Origin: Alcaligenes parafaecalis
GTDB lineage: Bacteria > Pseudomonadota > Gammaproteobacteria > Burkholderiales > Burkholderiaceae_B
DNA length: 64,000 bases
Assembly: GCF_026344135.1 (NCBI RefSeq)
Contig: NZ_JAPKNA010000001.1
Span: 930,001-994,000, forward strand
Reading direction: 5' to 3'
Of the stretch, positions 6,763 to 15,019 are shown piece by piece. Numbering within the stretch: position 1 is the stretch's first letter; each line of letters opens with the position of its first letter. Below the pieces are notes generated by a model. That model ran no database searches. It was not told the origin of the DNA and was given only the letters and a program-made list of their open reading frames with translations. A program made the position numbers and the translations under genes.

Positions 6763-9030
6763 TTACTGTGCCACGCAGTCCACGTAGTAACGCTTCTGAC
6801 CGGAGGCATCCACCTCTTCCACAAAACCGTGAATATCCGTACCAAAGCCAGGACACTGGCGATGCAGTTCACGCGAGAACTTCAGGAAATCCACAATCGT
6901 CTTGTTGAAGGCTTCGCCAGGAATCAAGAGCGGAATGCCGGGTGGGTAAGGCGTGATCAAGTTGGTGGTCACACGACCTTCTAACTGATCAATCTCGACC
7001 CGTTCAGTACGGCGCTGGGCGATGCAGGCAAAAGCATCAGCCGGACGCATGACAGGCACCACATCCGACAGGTACATATCCGTCATCAAGCGAGCAATAT
7101 CGTGCTTGGCGTACAACTGGTGCACGTGCTGGCACAAATCGCGCAGGCCCATTTCTTCGTAGCACGGATACTGACGCGCAAACTGTGGCAGGACACGCCA
7201 GACAGGCAGGTTACGGTCGTAATCGTCCTTGAACTGCTGCAGCGCTGTCACCAGAGAATTCCAGCGGCCTTTGGTAATGCCGATGGTGAACATGATGAAG
7301 AAGCTGTACAGGCCAATCTTCTCCACGATCACGCCACGCTGTGCCAGGAACTTGGTCACGATGGAAGCCGGAATACCGGTTTCCCCAAAGGTGCCCGTCA
7401 GATCCAGGCCAGGGGTGACAATGGTCGCCTTGATGGGGTCCAGCATATTGAAGCCATCAGCCAGCGGGCCAAAGCCGTGCCATTCGCTGTGCTCGACATC
7501 ATCCGTGATGATCCAGTCCTCGGGCTGACCGACACCATCCTCTGCCAGCGTGGGTGGGCCCCAGACCTTGAACCACCAGTCGTCCTCGTCAAACTGCGAC
7601 TCCACCTTACGCATGGCACGGCGGAAATCCAGCGCTTCAATAATGCTTTCTTCGACCAGCACACGGCCACCGGGAGGCTCCATCATGGCGGCCGCCACAT
7701 CGCAAGACGCAATAATCGCGTACTGCGGGCTGGTGCTGGTGTGCATCAGATAGGCTTCATTGAACAGGTGACGGTCCAGGCTGCGCGTGGCCGAATCCTG
7801 AGCCAGCACGTGGCTGGCCTGGCTCAAACCGGCCAGCAGCTTGTGCGTGGATTGAGTAGAGAACACCAGCGTCTCTTGTGGACGGGGGCGGTTCTTGCCC
7901 ATGGCGTGGAATTGACCATAGAAAGGATGGAACGCCGCGTGCGGAATCCAGGCTTCGTCAAAGTGCAGCACTTCCACATACCCGTCTACGGCATTCTTGA
8001 TCACCTGAGTGTCGTAAATAATGCCGTCGTAGGTGGACTGAGTCAGCGTCAAGACGCGGGGTTTGACCGTGTCCGCATCCAGGTGCGAGAGCAAGGGATG
8101 CTTGCGGATTTTCTCGCGAATGGTCTCGATATCGAATTCGCTGCGTGCAATGGGGCCAATAATCCCGAAGTGGTTGCGTGTAGGACGCAGGAACACGGGG
8201 ATGGCACCTGTCATCACAATGCTGTGCAGGATGGACTTGTGGCAATTGCGGTCCACCACCACCACATCGCCCGGGGCCACCGCGTGATGCCAGACAATCT
8301 TGTTGCTGGTGCTGGTGCCGTTGGTGACGAAAAAGCAGTGGTCGGCATTGAAAATACGTGCCGCATTGCGTTCACTGGCGCCAATGGCGCCGTTGTGATC
8401 CAGCAACTGGCCAAGTTCCTCGACGGCATTACACACGTCGGCGCGCAGCATGTTCTCACCAAAGAACTGGTGAAAAATCTGCCCGACCGGGCTTTTCAGA
8501 AAAGCCACGCCACCGGAATGACCAGGGCAATGCCAGGAATAAGAACCGTCCTCGGCATAATCCAGCAAGGCTTTCAGAAACGGCGGCTTGACGCCTTCCA
8601 CATAGCTGCGCGCCTCACGCACGATGTGACGCGCCACAAACTCGGGCGTGTCCTCGAACATGTGAATGACGCCTTGCAGCTCGCGCAAGATATCGTTTGG
8701 CATATGACGAGCCGTTTTAGTCTCGCCATAAACATAAATGGGTACATCGGTATTGCGACGACGCACTGCCCGAATAAAGGCACGCAGATTGACTAGCGCG
8801 GGGGCGCTGTCTCCATCTTGCGTGAACTCCTCATCATCGATGGACAAAATAAACGCGCTGGCACGACTTTGCTGCTGGGCAAATTGACTCAGATCGCCAT
8901 AACTGGTGGTTCCCAACACCTCGAAGCCTTCGGCCTCGATCGCATCTGCTAATACACGAATGCTCAGACCAGACGCATTTTCAGAACGAAAATCCTCATC
9001 GATGATCACAATGGGGAATTGATATTGCAT
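6763..9030 (-). CDS. Orn/Lys/Arg decarboxylase, AdiA-like
   Basis: A 755-residue fold-type I PLP decarboxylase, close in length to E. coli AdiA (756). Domains: N-terminal receiver-like wing (about 1-130), PLP core with HFDEAW (Asp358) and the Schiff-base Lys397 in QSTHKLLAGLSQ, and a C-terminal OKR domain (YPPGIPLLIPGE). It decarboxylates a basic amino acid, producing agmatine, cadaverine or putrescine and consuming a proton. Arginine is the best guess from length and from RNCHKSI and THKLL context, but lysine or ornithine cannot be excluded. AAGGAC sits upstream of the ATG. No antiporter gene is adjacent, which differs from adiAC or cadBA and suggests a biosynthetic role. Confidence 0.9.
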   Translation of the reverse strand: MQYQFPIVIIDEDFRSENASGLSIRVLADAIEAEGFEVLGTTSYGDLSQFAQQQSRASAFILSIDDEEFTQDGDSAPALVNLRAFIRAVRRRNTDVPIYVYGETKTARHMPNDILRELQGVIHMFEDTPEFVARHIVREARSYVEGVKPPFLKALLDYAEDGSYSWHCPGHSGGVAFLKSPVGQIFHQFFGENMLRADVCNAVEELGQLLDHNGAIGASERNAARIFNADHCFFVTNGTSTSNKIVWHHAVAPGDVVVVDRNCHKSILHSIVMTGAIPVFLRPTRNHFGIIGPIARSEFDIETIREKIRKHPLLSHLDADTVKPRVLTLTQSTYDGIIYDTQVIKNAVDGYVEVLHFDEAWIPHAAFHPFYGQFHAMGKNRPRPQETLVFSTQSTHKLLAGLSQASHVLAQDSATRSLDRHLFNEAYLMHTSTSPQYAIIASCDVAAAMMEPPGGRVLVEESIIEALDFRRAMRKVESQFDEDDWWFKVWGPPTLAEDGVGQPEDWIITDDVEHSEWHGFGPLADGFNMLDPIKATIVTPGLDLTGTFGETGIPASIVTKFLAQRGVIVEKIGLYSFFIMFTIGITKGRWNSLVTALQQFKDDYDRNLPVWRVLPQFARQYPCYEEMGLRDLCQHVHQLYAKHDIARLMTDMYLSDVVPVMRPADAFACIAQRRTERVEIDQLEGRVTTNLITPYPPGIPLLIPGEAFNKTIVDFLKFSRELHRQCPGFGTDIHGFVEEVDASGQKRYYVDCVAQ

Positions 9031-9139
9031 GCCATGTCCTTAATACAAGGGAGTGCCGCGCAGGCGGCAAAAAAAGGAGGGACGTCAGTCGCTTTTGTGC
9101 AGCAGATCGTACCGGGTTTAACGTCCCATCATGTGACAC

Positions 9140-9168
9140 TTGCTTTTCCCTACGTCCTTGGGCATAAT
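9140..9168 (+). promoter_or_regulatory. Sigma-70-type promoter of the tRNA-Cys gene
   Basis: A TTGCTT -35 box (9140-9145) and a CATAAT -10 box (9163-9168) are separated by exactly 17 bp. Transcription would start about 20 bp before the tRNA. Confidence 0.75.
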
Positions 9169-9194
9169 TCTACATGTCCCAGGACAAAACAAAA

Positions 9195-9268
9195 GGCGTG
9201 GTGACAGATTGGCTATGTGACGGACTGCAAATCCGTTCAGGTTGGTTCGATTCCAGCACACGCCTCCA
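9195..9268 (+). tRNA. tRNA-Cys (anticodon GCA), CCA encoded
   Basis: A 74-nt tRNA read directly: acceptor GGCGTGG/ACACGCC, anticodon loop CTGCAAA with GCA, T-arm with TTCGATT loop, discriminator U73 (a cysteine identity base) and encoded CCA at 9266-9268. The acceptor stem has a G-A mismatch at its base (position 7-66) and the T-stem contains a G-U pair. A good promoter lies upstream and a hairpin plus T-run downstream, so it is a monocistronic tRNA unit. Most bacteria have few tRNA-Cys genes, so this may be the main or only copy. Confidence 0.9.
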
Positions 9269-9325
9269 TCTTGCTTGCATTCAAGACAGACAAAACAGGC
9301 CTTGTTTCCGGTTTTGATCACACAG

Positions 9326-9353
9326 AAAAAGTCGCCATTACGGCGATTTTTTT
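9326..9353 (+). terminator. Terminator of the tRNA-Cys unit
   Basis: A short stem tcgcc-atta-ggcga followed by seven T, with the A-run on the left able to extend pairing after a bulged G. It lies about 58 bp after the tRNA. Confidence 0.7.
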
Positions 9354-9836
9354 ATTCCTTTTTCCTGTACAGCAAATCCTTGTACTACGCGCTGCGGCCA
9401 AGCACTTCCATCGGTTTTGGCCCACCGTTCCAACTTGGCCTGCAATTTAACACAAGCAAGCGCGTGATCTGCGCAAAAAACCCTCTTTTTAGTGCCCTAA
9501 AAACATCAATCTGTCTCCAATGGCCCTCAGGTCTTGAACCCTGACTTTGTAGCTGTTACATGCAGATGATTTGAGGGCAAATTTATTGTCTGAAAACGTC
9601 TGTTTTTCACTACGACCTAGAACAAAGCCGAACCCGGCAAGCGGCAAGACCACCCTATCCTTTTGCGACAACGTAACGCTGCTGTGGTCCCGGTAAAACA
9701 CAAGCTGATCTCAAGCCCTGTTTTTATTGACAACCCGCCCCACTCAAGCAAAATATCCGGGCAGGCGGAAACCGTGGCGCTGCATAATCACTTCTGACTT
9801 CCGGGACGGGCCGGCTCTTTCACGACTAAGAGCTGC
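9354..9836. other. Gene-free stretch between tRNA-Cys and the PACE gene
   Basis: I see no convincing gene in these about 480 bp. A 70-codon minus-strand frame (9489-9701) has no ribosome site or recognisable sequence. A perfect TTGACA (9727-9732) followed after 17-18 bp by a weak AAATAT-like box may be the promoter of the efflux gene that starts at 9837. Confidence 0.5.
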
Positions 9837-10286
9837 ATGCTCATGGAGTTGGTAGTGTTTACATTAAGCTCGATAAAAAGACGTATCGTTTATGTGTGTA
9901 CGTTTGAATTCTTCGCCATCATTTTCTCCACTCTCTTCTTGTCCATCCTGAGTGGATCGAACGCCGATGAGTCGTTCCCACTTGCGGTGATGGTGACCAC
10001 CGCCGCTGTGATCTGGAACTTTCTTTACAACTGGGTCTTTGAAGCCTGGGAGAGAAAGCGCAACATGGCGTCCCGCAGTCTTTTGCTTCGCTGCGCACAC
10101 GCCATCGGCTTTGAGGGTGGTCTTATCCTGACGTGCTTACCTATTTATATGTTGTGGTACAGCATCGGCCCGTGGAAGGCTTTCACCATGGCATTGGCTC
10201 TTCTGGTGTTTTTCCTTGTGTACACCTTCATCTTCACGCTGCTGTTCGACAAGGTGTTCAGACTTCCACAACATCAGGCCGCCTAA
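9837..10286 (+). CDS. PACE-family multidrug/biocide efflux protein
   Basis: A 149-residue inner-membrane protein with four predicted transmembrane helices in two bacterial transmembrane pair (BTP) repeats. The repeat signatures are clear: KRRIVYVCTFEFFAII with a membrane Glu in helix 1 (equivalent to the essential acidic residue of AceI), WNFLYNWVFEAWE, RCAHAIGFEGGL opening the second repeat, and YTFIFTLLFDKVF. AceI of Acinetobacter exports chlorhexidine and short-chain diamines by proton exchange; the native substrate here is unknown. The ATG at 9837 follows AAGAG; another in-frame ATG two codons on is possible. It is a single-gene unit with its own terminator. Confidence 0.88.
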   Translation: MLMELVVFTLSSIKRRIVYVCTFEFFAIIFSTLFLSILSGSNADESFPLAVMVTTAAVIWNFLYNWVFEAWERKRNMASRSLLLRCAHAIGFEGGLILTCLPIYMLWYSIGPWKAFTMALALLVFFLVYTFIFTLLFDKVFRLPQHQAA

Positions 10287-10304
10287 GGGCCCACACACAA
10301 CAAG

Positions 10305-10347
10305 AAAAACAGCCCTGCTTTCGACACGTCAAAGCGGGGCTGTTTTT
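10305..10347 (+). terminator. Terminator after the PACE gene
   Basis: A long stem (aaaaacagccc/gggctgttttt plus gcttt/aaagc) ending in five T, 18 bp after the stop codon. Confidence 0.9.
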
Positions 10348-10445
10348 ATCTTCAGATAGGGAAATGGAGCTGTGTGAAACGCACATCGCAGACTCATAAA
10401 CCTGGCTTACGCCCAGGTATCAAGTGCTGCTAAAAAGCTGAGCGC

Positions 10446-10454
10446 TGATATGAT
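10446..10454 (+). promoter_or_regulatory. Extended -10 element, possible xthA promoter
   Basis: TGATATGAT fits a TG-N-TATGAT extended -10 box. No good -35 box is seen. It would give an xthA leader of about 120 nt. Confidence 0.35.
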
Positions 10455-10582
10455 AGTGGCATCCGCGCAACATGAGCAGCTCTGGCACCGCAAGGACTGA
10501 GTCAGCCCTGAACGGGCAGGCCAATAAAACAATGTCAGCAGCCCCATGCAACACCCTGAATTAAAACGAATATCTCTACACC

Positions 10583-11365
10583 ATGAAATTAACCACCTGG
10601 AACGTCAACTCCCTGAACGTCCGTCTTCCCCAAGTCCTGGATTGGCTGGCGGCTAACCCCGTAGACGTCTTGTGTCTGCAAGAGCTGAAACTGCCCGACG
10701 AGCGTTTCCCCTTGGAGGCCTTTCAGGAAATCGGCTATCACGCCCACTGGGCAGGCCAAAAAACCTATAACGGTGTGGCTCTGATTTCCCGTGAACCCGG
10801 CACCGACGTACAGCGCAACCTGCCCAATTACGAAGACCCGCAGCAGCGCCTGCTGGCCGCCACCTACGCATCGCCAGACGGCCCGGTACGGGTGATCTGC
10901 GCCTACTGCCCCAACGGGCAATCGCTGGAAAGCGAGAAGTACACCTACAAGCTGGAATGGTTTGCCGCCTTGCACGACTGGCTGGAAAAAGAATTGCAGC
11001 AGTATCCGCGTCTGGCCATTCTGGGCGACTATAATATTGCCCCAGCCGACCAGGACGTCTACGACCCCGCCAAGTGGGTTGATGACGTTTTAGTCTCTCC
11101 ACCAGAACGTGCTGCCTTCGAGCGCTTGCTGGCACTGGGCCTGCACGATGCCTACCGCTTGTTCGAGCAAAGCGGCAGCCCCTTTACCTGGTGGGACTAT
11201 CGCCGTTTTGCGTTCCGTCGCGATGCGGGGCTGCGTATTGATCATGCCCTGCTGTCCGACGCCCTGAAGTCACGTTGTACGGCCTGCGATATTGATCGCG
11301 AACCACGCGCCAATGAGCAGCCTTCGGACCACGCACCGGTCACAGCCACCTTGTCTTTTAGCTGA
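10583..11365 (+). CDS. xthA: Exodeoxyribonuclease III
   Basis: A 260-residue exonuclease III/AP endonuclease of the EEP metallophosphatase fold. The family landmarks are all present: WNVNSL at the start, metal ligand Glu34 in LQELK, YCPNG, the GDYNIAP strand carrying catalytic Asp and Asn (about 149-155), WWDYR, RIDHAL and the final SDHAPV with the catalytic His. It repairs abasic sites and degrades 3' ends. A small acidic protein gene starts 15 bp downstream and gmk follows, so the three probably share transcription. The ATG start gives the standard N-terminus MKLTTWNVNSL. Confidence 0.96.
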   Translation: MKLTTWNVNSLNVRLPQVLDWLAANPVDVLCLQELKLPDERFPLEAFQEIGYHAHWAGQKTYNGVALISREPGTDVQRNLPNYEDPQQRLLAATYASPDGPVRVICAYCPNGQSLESEKYTYKLEWFAALHDWLEKELQQYPRLAILGDYNIAPADQDVYDPAKWVDDVLVSPPERAAFERLLALGLHDAYRLFEQSGSPFTWWDYRRFAFRRDAGLRIDHALLSDALKSRCTACDIDREPRANEQPSDHAPVTATLSFS

Positions 11366-11380
11366 CACACTCATTTCATT

Positions 11381-11710
11381 ATGCAAATTCAAAGCCAAAT
11401 CATTGAGCAGACTGACTCGGCCTATGTGCTTGAGATCACCTTGGAAGAAGAACACAAGGTCTGGGCCTATCTGGCCATTAGCGAGCCTGATCTGGATGCC
11501 GTCGCCCAAATCGTCCCGCCCGAGCAGTTTGAAGCCGGTGGCGATGTGCATGTGATGGCCATTGCCCAAGCTGAAGATGCCCCACGGGAAGTGGAAGAGG
11601 TTCTGTTTTCCATGAATCCCAATGACACGGTCGTCTTTCTGTGTGCGGATGAAGCCAGTGTGACAGCTGTGTTGAATGAGTTCGGGCAAACCGACTCCAG
11701 CAGCAATTAA
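11381..11710 (+). CDS. Small acidic protein of unknown function
   Basis: A 109-residue soluble, strongly acidic protein (many Glu and Asp, few basic residues) without Cys, signal peptide or membrane segment. I do not recognise its family. It starts 15 bp after the xthA stop and ends 37 bp before gmk, all on the same strand, so it is probably cotranscribed with them. No clear Shine-Dalgarno sequence precedes the ATG; translation may be coupled to xthA. Alternating hydrophobic strands (SAYVLEITLEE, VWAYLAISE, TVVFLCAD) suggest a compact alpha/beta fold. The frame is strongly codon-biased like its neighbours, supporting a real gene. Confidence 0.7.
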   Translation: MQIQSQIIEQTDSAYVLEITLEEEHKVWAYLAISEPDLDAVAQIVPPEQFEAGGDVHVMAIAQAEDAPREVEEVLFSMNPNDTVVFLCADEASVTAVLNEFGQTDSSSN

Positions 11711-11747
11711 TTCTTTTATAAAAATCTACTTCTAGAGTCTGCTCTCC

Positions 11748-12392
11748 ATGTCCACGAGCTATCCTGGCACTGTTTTTATGGTTGTCGCCCCCAGTGGGGC
11801 GGGCAAATCCAGTCTGGTCAACGCCCTCCTGGCTAACGATTCCAACATCATGCTGTCCATCTCGGCCACGACACGTGCGCCCCGCCCCGGCGAAGCCGAC
11901 GGCGAGCACTACTTCTTTGTGGACAAAGCGCGCTTTGAAAACATGGTCGCCGAAAACGCCATGCTGGAATGGGCTCAGGTGCATGACAACTACTACGGCA
12001 CCCCTCGCGATCCCATTCAGAAGGCCCTGGGTGAAGGCCGGGATGTGTTGCTGGAAATCGACTGGCAAGGTGCCCGTCTGGCTCGCGAGCATTTCCCCGA
12101 AGCAGTGGGCATTTTCATCCTGCCGCCCTCCTTGCCCACACTGAAGGCGCGTTTGCGCAAACGCGGGCAAGACAGCGAAGAGACGATTGCCCGTCGCGTC
12201 GAGGCCGCCGAGCACGAAATCGCCCATGTTCGTGACTGTCAATATGCTATTATCAATGAGGATTTTGATACGGCATTACAGCAGCTATTGAGTATTGTGC
12301 AGGCCAGTCGTTTGCGCACTGCCACTCAGTCAGTACGGCATCGCCAACTCTTTCAACAATTAGGCGCAGATGCCCTGCTGAACCAGGGCTGA
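11748..12392 (+). CDS. gmk: Guanylate kinase
   Basis: A 214-residue guanylate kinase that phosphorylates GMP to GDP with ATP. The P-loop APSGAGKSS is at residues 14-22, the GMP-binding segment SATTRAPRPGEADGEHYFF at about 42-60, and the lid/Arg region RLRKRGQDSEE at about 130-140. It is followed by rpoZ and spoT, an order seen in many proteobacteria that links guanine nucleotide supply to (p)ppGpp metabolism. The ribosome site is weak. The minus-strand and plus-strand overlapping frames are shadows. Confidence 0.96.
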   Translation: MSTSYPGTVFMVVAPSGAGKSSLVNALLANDSNIMLSISATTRAPRPGEADGEHYFFVDKARFENMVAENAMLEWAQVHDNYYGTPRDPIQKALGEGRDVLLEIDWQGARLAREHFPEAVGIFILPPSLPTLKARLRKRGQDSEETIARRVEAAEHEIAHVRDCQYAIINEDFDTALQQLLSIVQASRLRTATQSVRHRQLFQQLGADALLNQG

Positions 12393-12427
12393 TCTCCTTC
12401 TTATTTCTTTTTGATAACAGGTCTACT

Positions 12428-12631
12428 ATGGCTCGCATCACTATCGAGGACTGCCTGGAGCAAGTCCCCAATCGCTTTAAGCTCACCTTGGCAGCCGCCT
12501 ACCGTGCGCGTGAACTGGCTCAGGGCCACGAACCACGCCTGGAAAGCAAGAACAAGCCTACGGTTACTGCCTTGCGAGAAATCGCTTCGGGCGCGACCGG
12601 TCTGGAAATGCTGCGCAAAGTTCCTACCTGA
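12428..12631 (+). CDS. rpoZ: RNA polymerase omega subunit
   Basis: A 67-residue omega subunit. The N-terminal MARITIEDCLEQVPNRFKL and the central YRARELAQG helix are diagnostic of RpoZ, which helps assemble RNA polymerase around beta-prime and forms part of a ppGpp site. AGG lies about 8 bp upstream of the ATG. It lies 35 bp after gmk and 21 bp before spoT, so the three form one operon. The family length in betaproteobacteria is about 67 residues, so it is complete. Confidence 0.95.
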   Translation: MARITIEDCLEQVPNRFKLTLAAAYRARELAQGHEPRLESKNKPTVTALREIASGATGLEMLRKVPT

Positions 12632-12652
12632 TAGGCACGGGCGGAGCACGGT

Positions 12653-14932
12653 ATGGCATTTTCTGGTTTACGGGGCGCATCGTCTGGGCTGTTGGCCGTC
12701 CTTAAAAAAGGCTCACGGCTAGGTCGTCGCAAGCCTAAAGACAAGAACACCCCGGCGCTGGCACAGAATTCTCAGGAAAGTACCAGCCCTCCCATTGCCT
12801 CACTGGCTCCGCTGAACAAGATTATTTCGCAGTACCTGGACCCGAAAGATGTTGAACGGGTACGGGAAGCCTATCGTTTTTCCGATCAGGCCCACTTGGG
12901 GCAGTTTCGCGCCAGCGGCGAGCCCTATATCTCGCACCCCATTGCCGTCACGGAAATCTGTGCGGGCTGGAAGCTGGATACCGATGCCCTGATGTCGGCC
13001 CTGCTGCATGACGTGATCGAAGATCAGGACGTCACCAAGCAGGAACTGGCCGAGAAATTCGGCACCGATGTGGCCGAGATCGTGGATGGCTTGTCCAAGC
13101 TGGAACGCCTGGAATTTGCCACTAAAACACAGCAGCAGGCTGACAGCTTTCGCAAGATGCTGCTGGCCATGTCGCGCGATGTACGCGTCATCCTGATCAA
13201 GCTGGCCGACCGCTTGCACAATATGCGCACGCTGGATGCGGTCAAGCCTGAAAAACGCCGTCGGGTGGCCCAGGAAACCCTGGATATTTACGCCCCGATT
13301 GCGCATCGCCTGGGCTTGAACGCCCTGTTCCGCGAGCTGCAGGACCGCTGCTTCAAAGCCATCTATCCCAATCGCTACAAAGTCCTGCACAAGGCCTTGC
13401 TGGCTGCGCGCGGCAACCGCCGCGAAGTGCTGGGCAAGATCACGGATGCCGTCAAGATTGCCTTGCCTGCCGCCGGGATTGATGCCGAGATCTCCGGTCG
13501 CGAAAAGTCGCTCTACAGCATTTTCTGCAAGATGGTTGAGCAGAAAAAGTCCTTCTCGGACGTGCTGGATATTTACGGCTTTCGCATTATTGTGCACACC
13601 CTGCCCGAGTGCTATTTGTCGCTGGGTACGCTGCACCAGTTGTATCGCCCCGTGCCAGGCAAATTCAAGGACTACATTGCCATCCCTAAAGTGAATGGCT
13701 ACCAGTCCCTGCACACAACCCTGATTGGCCCCTACGGCACCCCCGTCGAGTTCCAGTTCCGCACCCGCGAAATGGACCACGTGGCTGAAGAAGGCGTGGC
13801 CTCTCATTGGCTGTACAAAGAAGACGACGTCACCCTGAATGATCTGCAAAAGCGTACACACCGCTGGTTGCAATCCTTGCTGGATATTCAGAGCCAGACG
13901 GGTGACTCCACAGAATTCCTGGAACACGTCAAAGTTGATCTGTTCCCTGATGCAGTTTATGTTCACACGCCCAAAGGCAAGATTATTTCCTTGCCACGCG
14001 GTGCGACACCCGTGGACTTTGCCTATAGCATCCACACTGATATTGGTAACCACGCTGTGGCGTCCAAGATCAATGGTGAATTTGCGCCACTACGCACCGA
14101 ACTGAAGAGCGGTGACTCGGTAGAGATCATTACCTCCCCTGCCGCCCGTCCTAGTGCCCAGTGGCTGAACTATGTTCGTTCGGGCCGCGCCCGTTCGGAA
14201 ATTCGTCACTACCTGCGTACGGTCAAATACGAAGAATCGGTTGCCTTTGGTCGCCGTCTGCTGGATCAGGCCTTTGATCAGCTAGGCTTGCCGCACGCCA
14301 CCGACGACGATCCAAATTGGGACAAGCTGGCCAAGGGTTCGGGCGCTGCTTCCCGCGAAGAGATTCTGGCCGATATCGGCCTGGGTAAACGTCTTGCAGC
14401 AGTTGTGGCCCGCCGCTTTGCCCCTGAAAACCCTCTGCTGGAAACCACGGCAGCGGCGTTTGACGAGATCAATGCCAACACCTCTGCACCGATTCTGATT
14501 CACGGTAATGAAGGTCAGGCAGTACAACTGGCTCCGTGCTGTGGTCCTTTGCCCGGCGACGCAATTATTGGTGGCATTCGTCTGGGTCACGGCCTGGTCG
14601 TTCACATGGCTGAATGTGCCGTGGCACAACGCGCCCAGGCCAAAGAGCCCGAGCGTTGGGTGCCTGTGATGTGGGACAGCAATACGGCCCGTCACCTGTC
14701 GACTCGTCTGGATGTCACCGCTATTAACGAGCGGGGCGTGCTGGGTCGTCTGGCCGCTGAAATTACCGATGCCGACTCCAACATCCTGCATATTTCCATG
14801 CCGGACGAATCAGCCGCTACATCGGTGCTGCACCTGACCGTTCAGGTTGATAGCCGTACTCACCTGGCCCGCGTGATCCGCTCTATTCGTCACGTACCGC
14901 AAGTCCAGAAGATTGTGCGAGTGAAGGGTTAA
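12653..14932 (+). CDS. spoT: Bifunctional (p)ppGpp synthetase/hydrolase
   Basis: A 759-residue Rel/SpoT protein. In order: an HD hydrolase domain with HPIAV, LLHDVIEDQDVT and LADRLHNMRT (about 80-235), a synthetase domain with YSIFCKM and DIYGFRIIV (about 270-400), a TGS domain (VHTPKGKIISLPRGATPVDFAY cut short here, about 437-500) and a C-terminal ACT domain (about 680-759). The HD motif is intact, so hydrolase activity is expected; the synthetase half looks conserved. An N-terminal basic, low-complexity extension of about 50 residues precedes the fold. GGAG lies 7-8 bp before the ATG. It closes the gmk-rpoZ-spoT operon and is followed by a strong terminator. Confidence 0.96.
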   Translation: MAFSGLRGASSGLLAVLKKGSRLGRRKPKDKNTPALAQNSQESTSPPIASLAPLNKIISQYLDPKDVERVREAYRFSDQAHLGQFRASGEPYISHPIAVTEICAGWKLDTDALMSALLHDVIEDQDVTKQELAEKFGTDVAEIVDGLSKLERLEFATKTQQQADSFRKMLLAMSRDVRVILIKLADRLHNMRTLDAVKPEKRRRVAQETLDIYAPIAHRLGLNALFRELQDRCFKAIYPNRYKVLHKALLAARGNRREVLGKITDAVKIALPAAGIDAEISGREKSLYSIFCKMVEQKKSFSDVLDIYGFRIIVHTLPECYLSLGTLHQLYRPVPGKFKDYIAIPKVNGYQSLHTTLIGPYGTPVEFQFRTREMDHVAEEGVASHWLYKEDDVTLNDLQKRTHRWLQSLLDIQSQTGDSTEFLEHVKVDLFPDAVYVHTPKGKIISLPRGATPVDFAYSIHTDIGNHAVASKINGEFAPLRTELKSGDSVEIITSPAARPSAQWLNYVRSGRARSEIRHYLRTVKYEESVAFGRRLLDQAFDQLGLPHATDDDPNWDKLAKGSGAASREEILADIGLGKRLAAVVARRFAPENPLLETTAAAFDEINANTSAPILIHGNEGQAVQLAPCCGPLPGDAIIGGIRLGHGLVVHMAECAVAQRAQAKEPERWVPVMWDSNTARHLSTRLDVTAINERGVLGRLAAEITDADSNILHISMPDESAATSVLHLTVQVDSRTHLARVIRSIRHVPQVQKIVRVKG

Positions 14933-14961
14933 TTCCCCGCAACAAGCACGCTCTAGCCCCT

Positions 14962-14998
14962 AAACAAAACGCCTGCTGCCTAGCAGGCGTTTTGTTTT
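14962..14998. terminator. Bidirectional terminator after spoT
   Basis: The stem gcctgct/agcaggc with a 4-nt loop extends into matching A/C and T/G tracts (aaacaaaac/gttttgttt). It separates spoT from the convergent LysR gene. Confidence 0.9.
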
Positions 14999-15019
14999 CC
15001 CGGTGCCTCGCCCCAACCG

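Noticed and set aside
7102..8796. 564-codon plus-strand open frame
   Set aside because: Lies fully antisense to the well-recognised decarboxylase gene, has His/Gln/Arg-rich shadow composition and no family match.
9489..9701. 70-codon minus-strand frame in the gene-free stretch after tRNA-Cys
   Set aside because: No ribosome site, no recognisable sequence and no conserved context; kept only as part of the gene-free stretch.
12800..14053. 417-codon minus-strand open frame within spoT
   Set aside because: Shadow of spoT; no domain.
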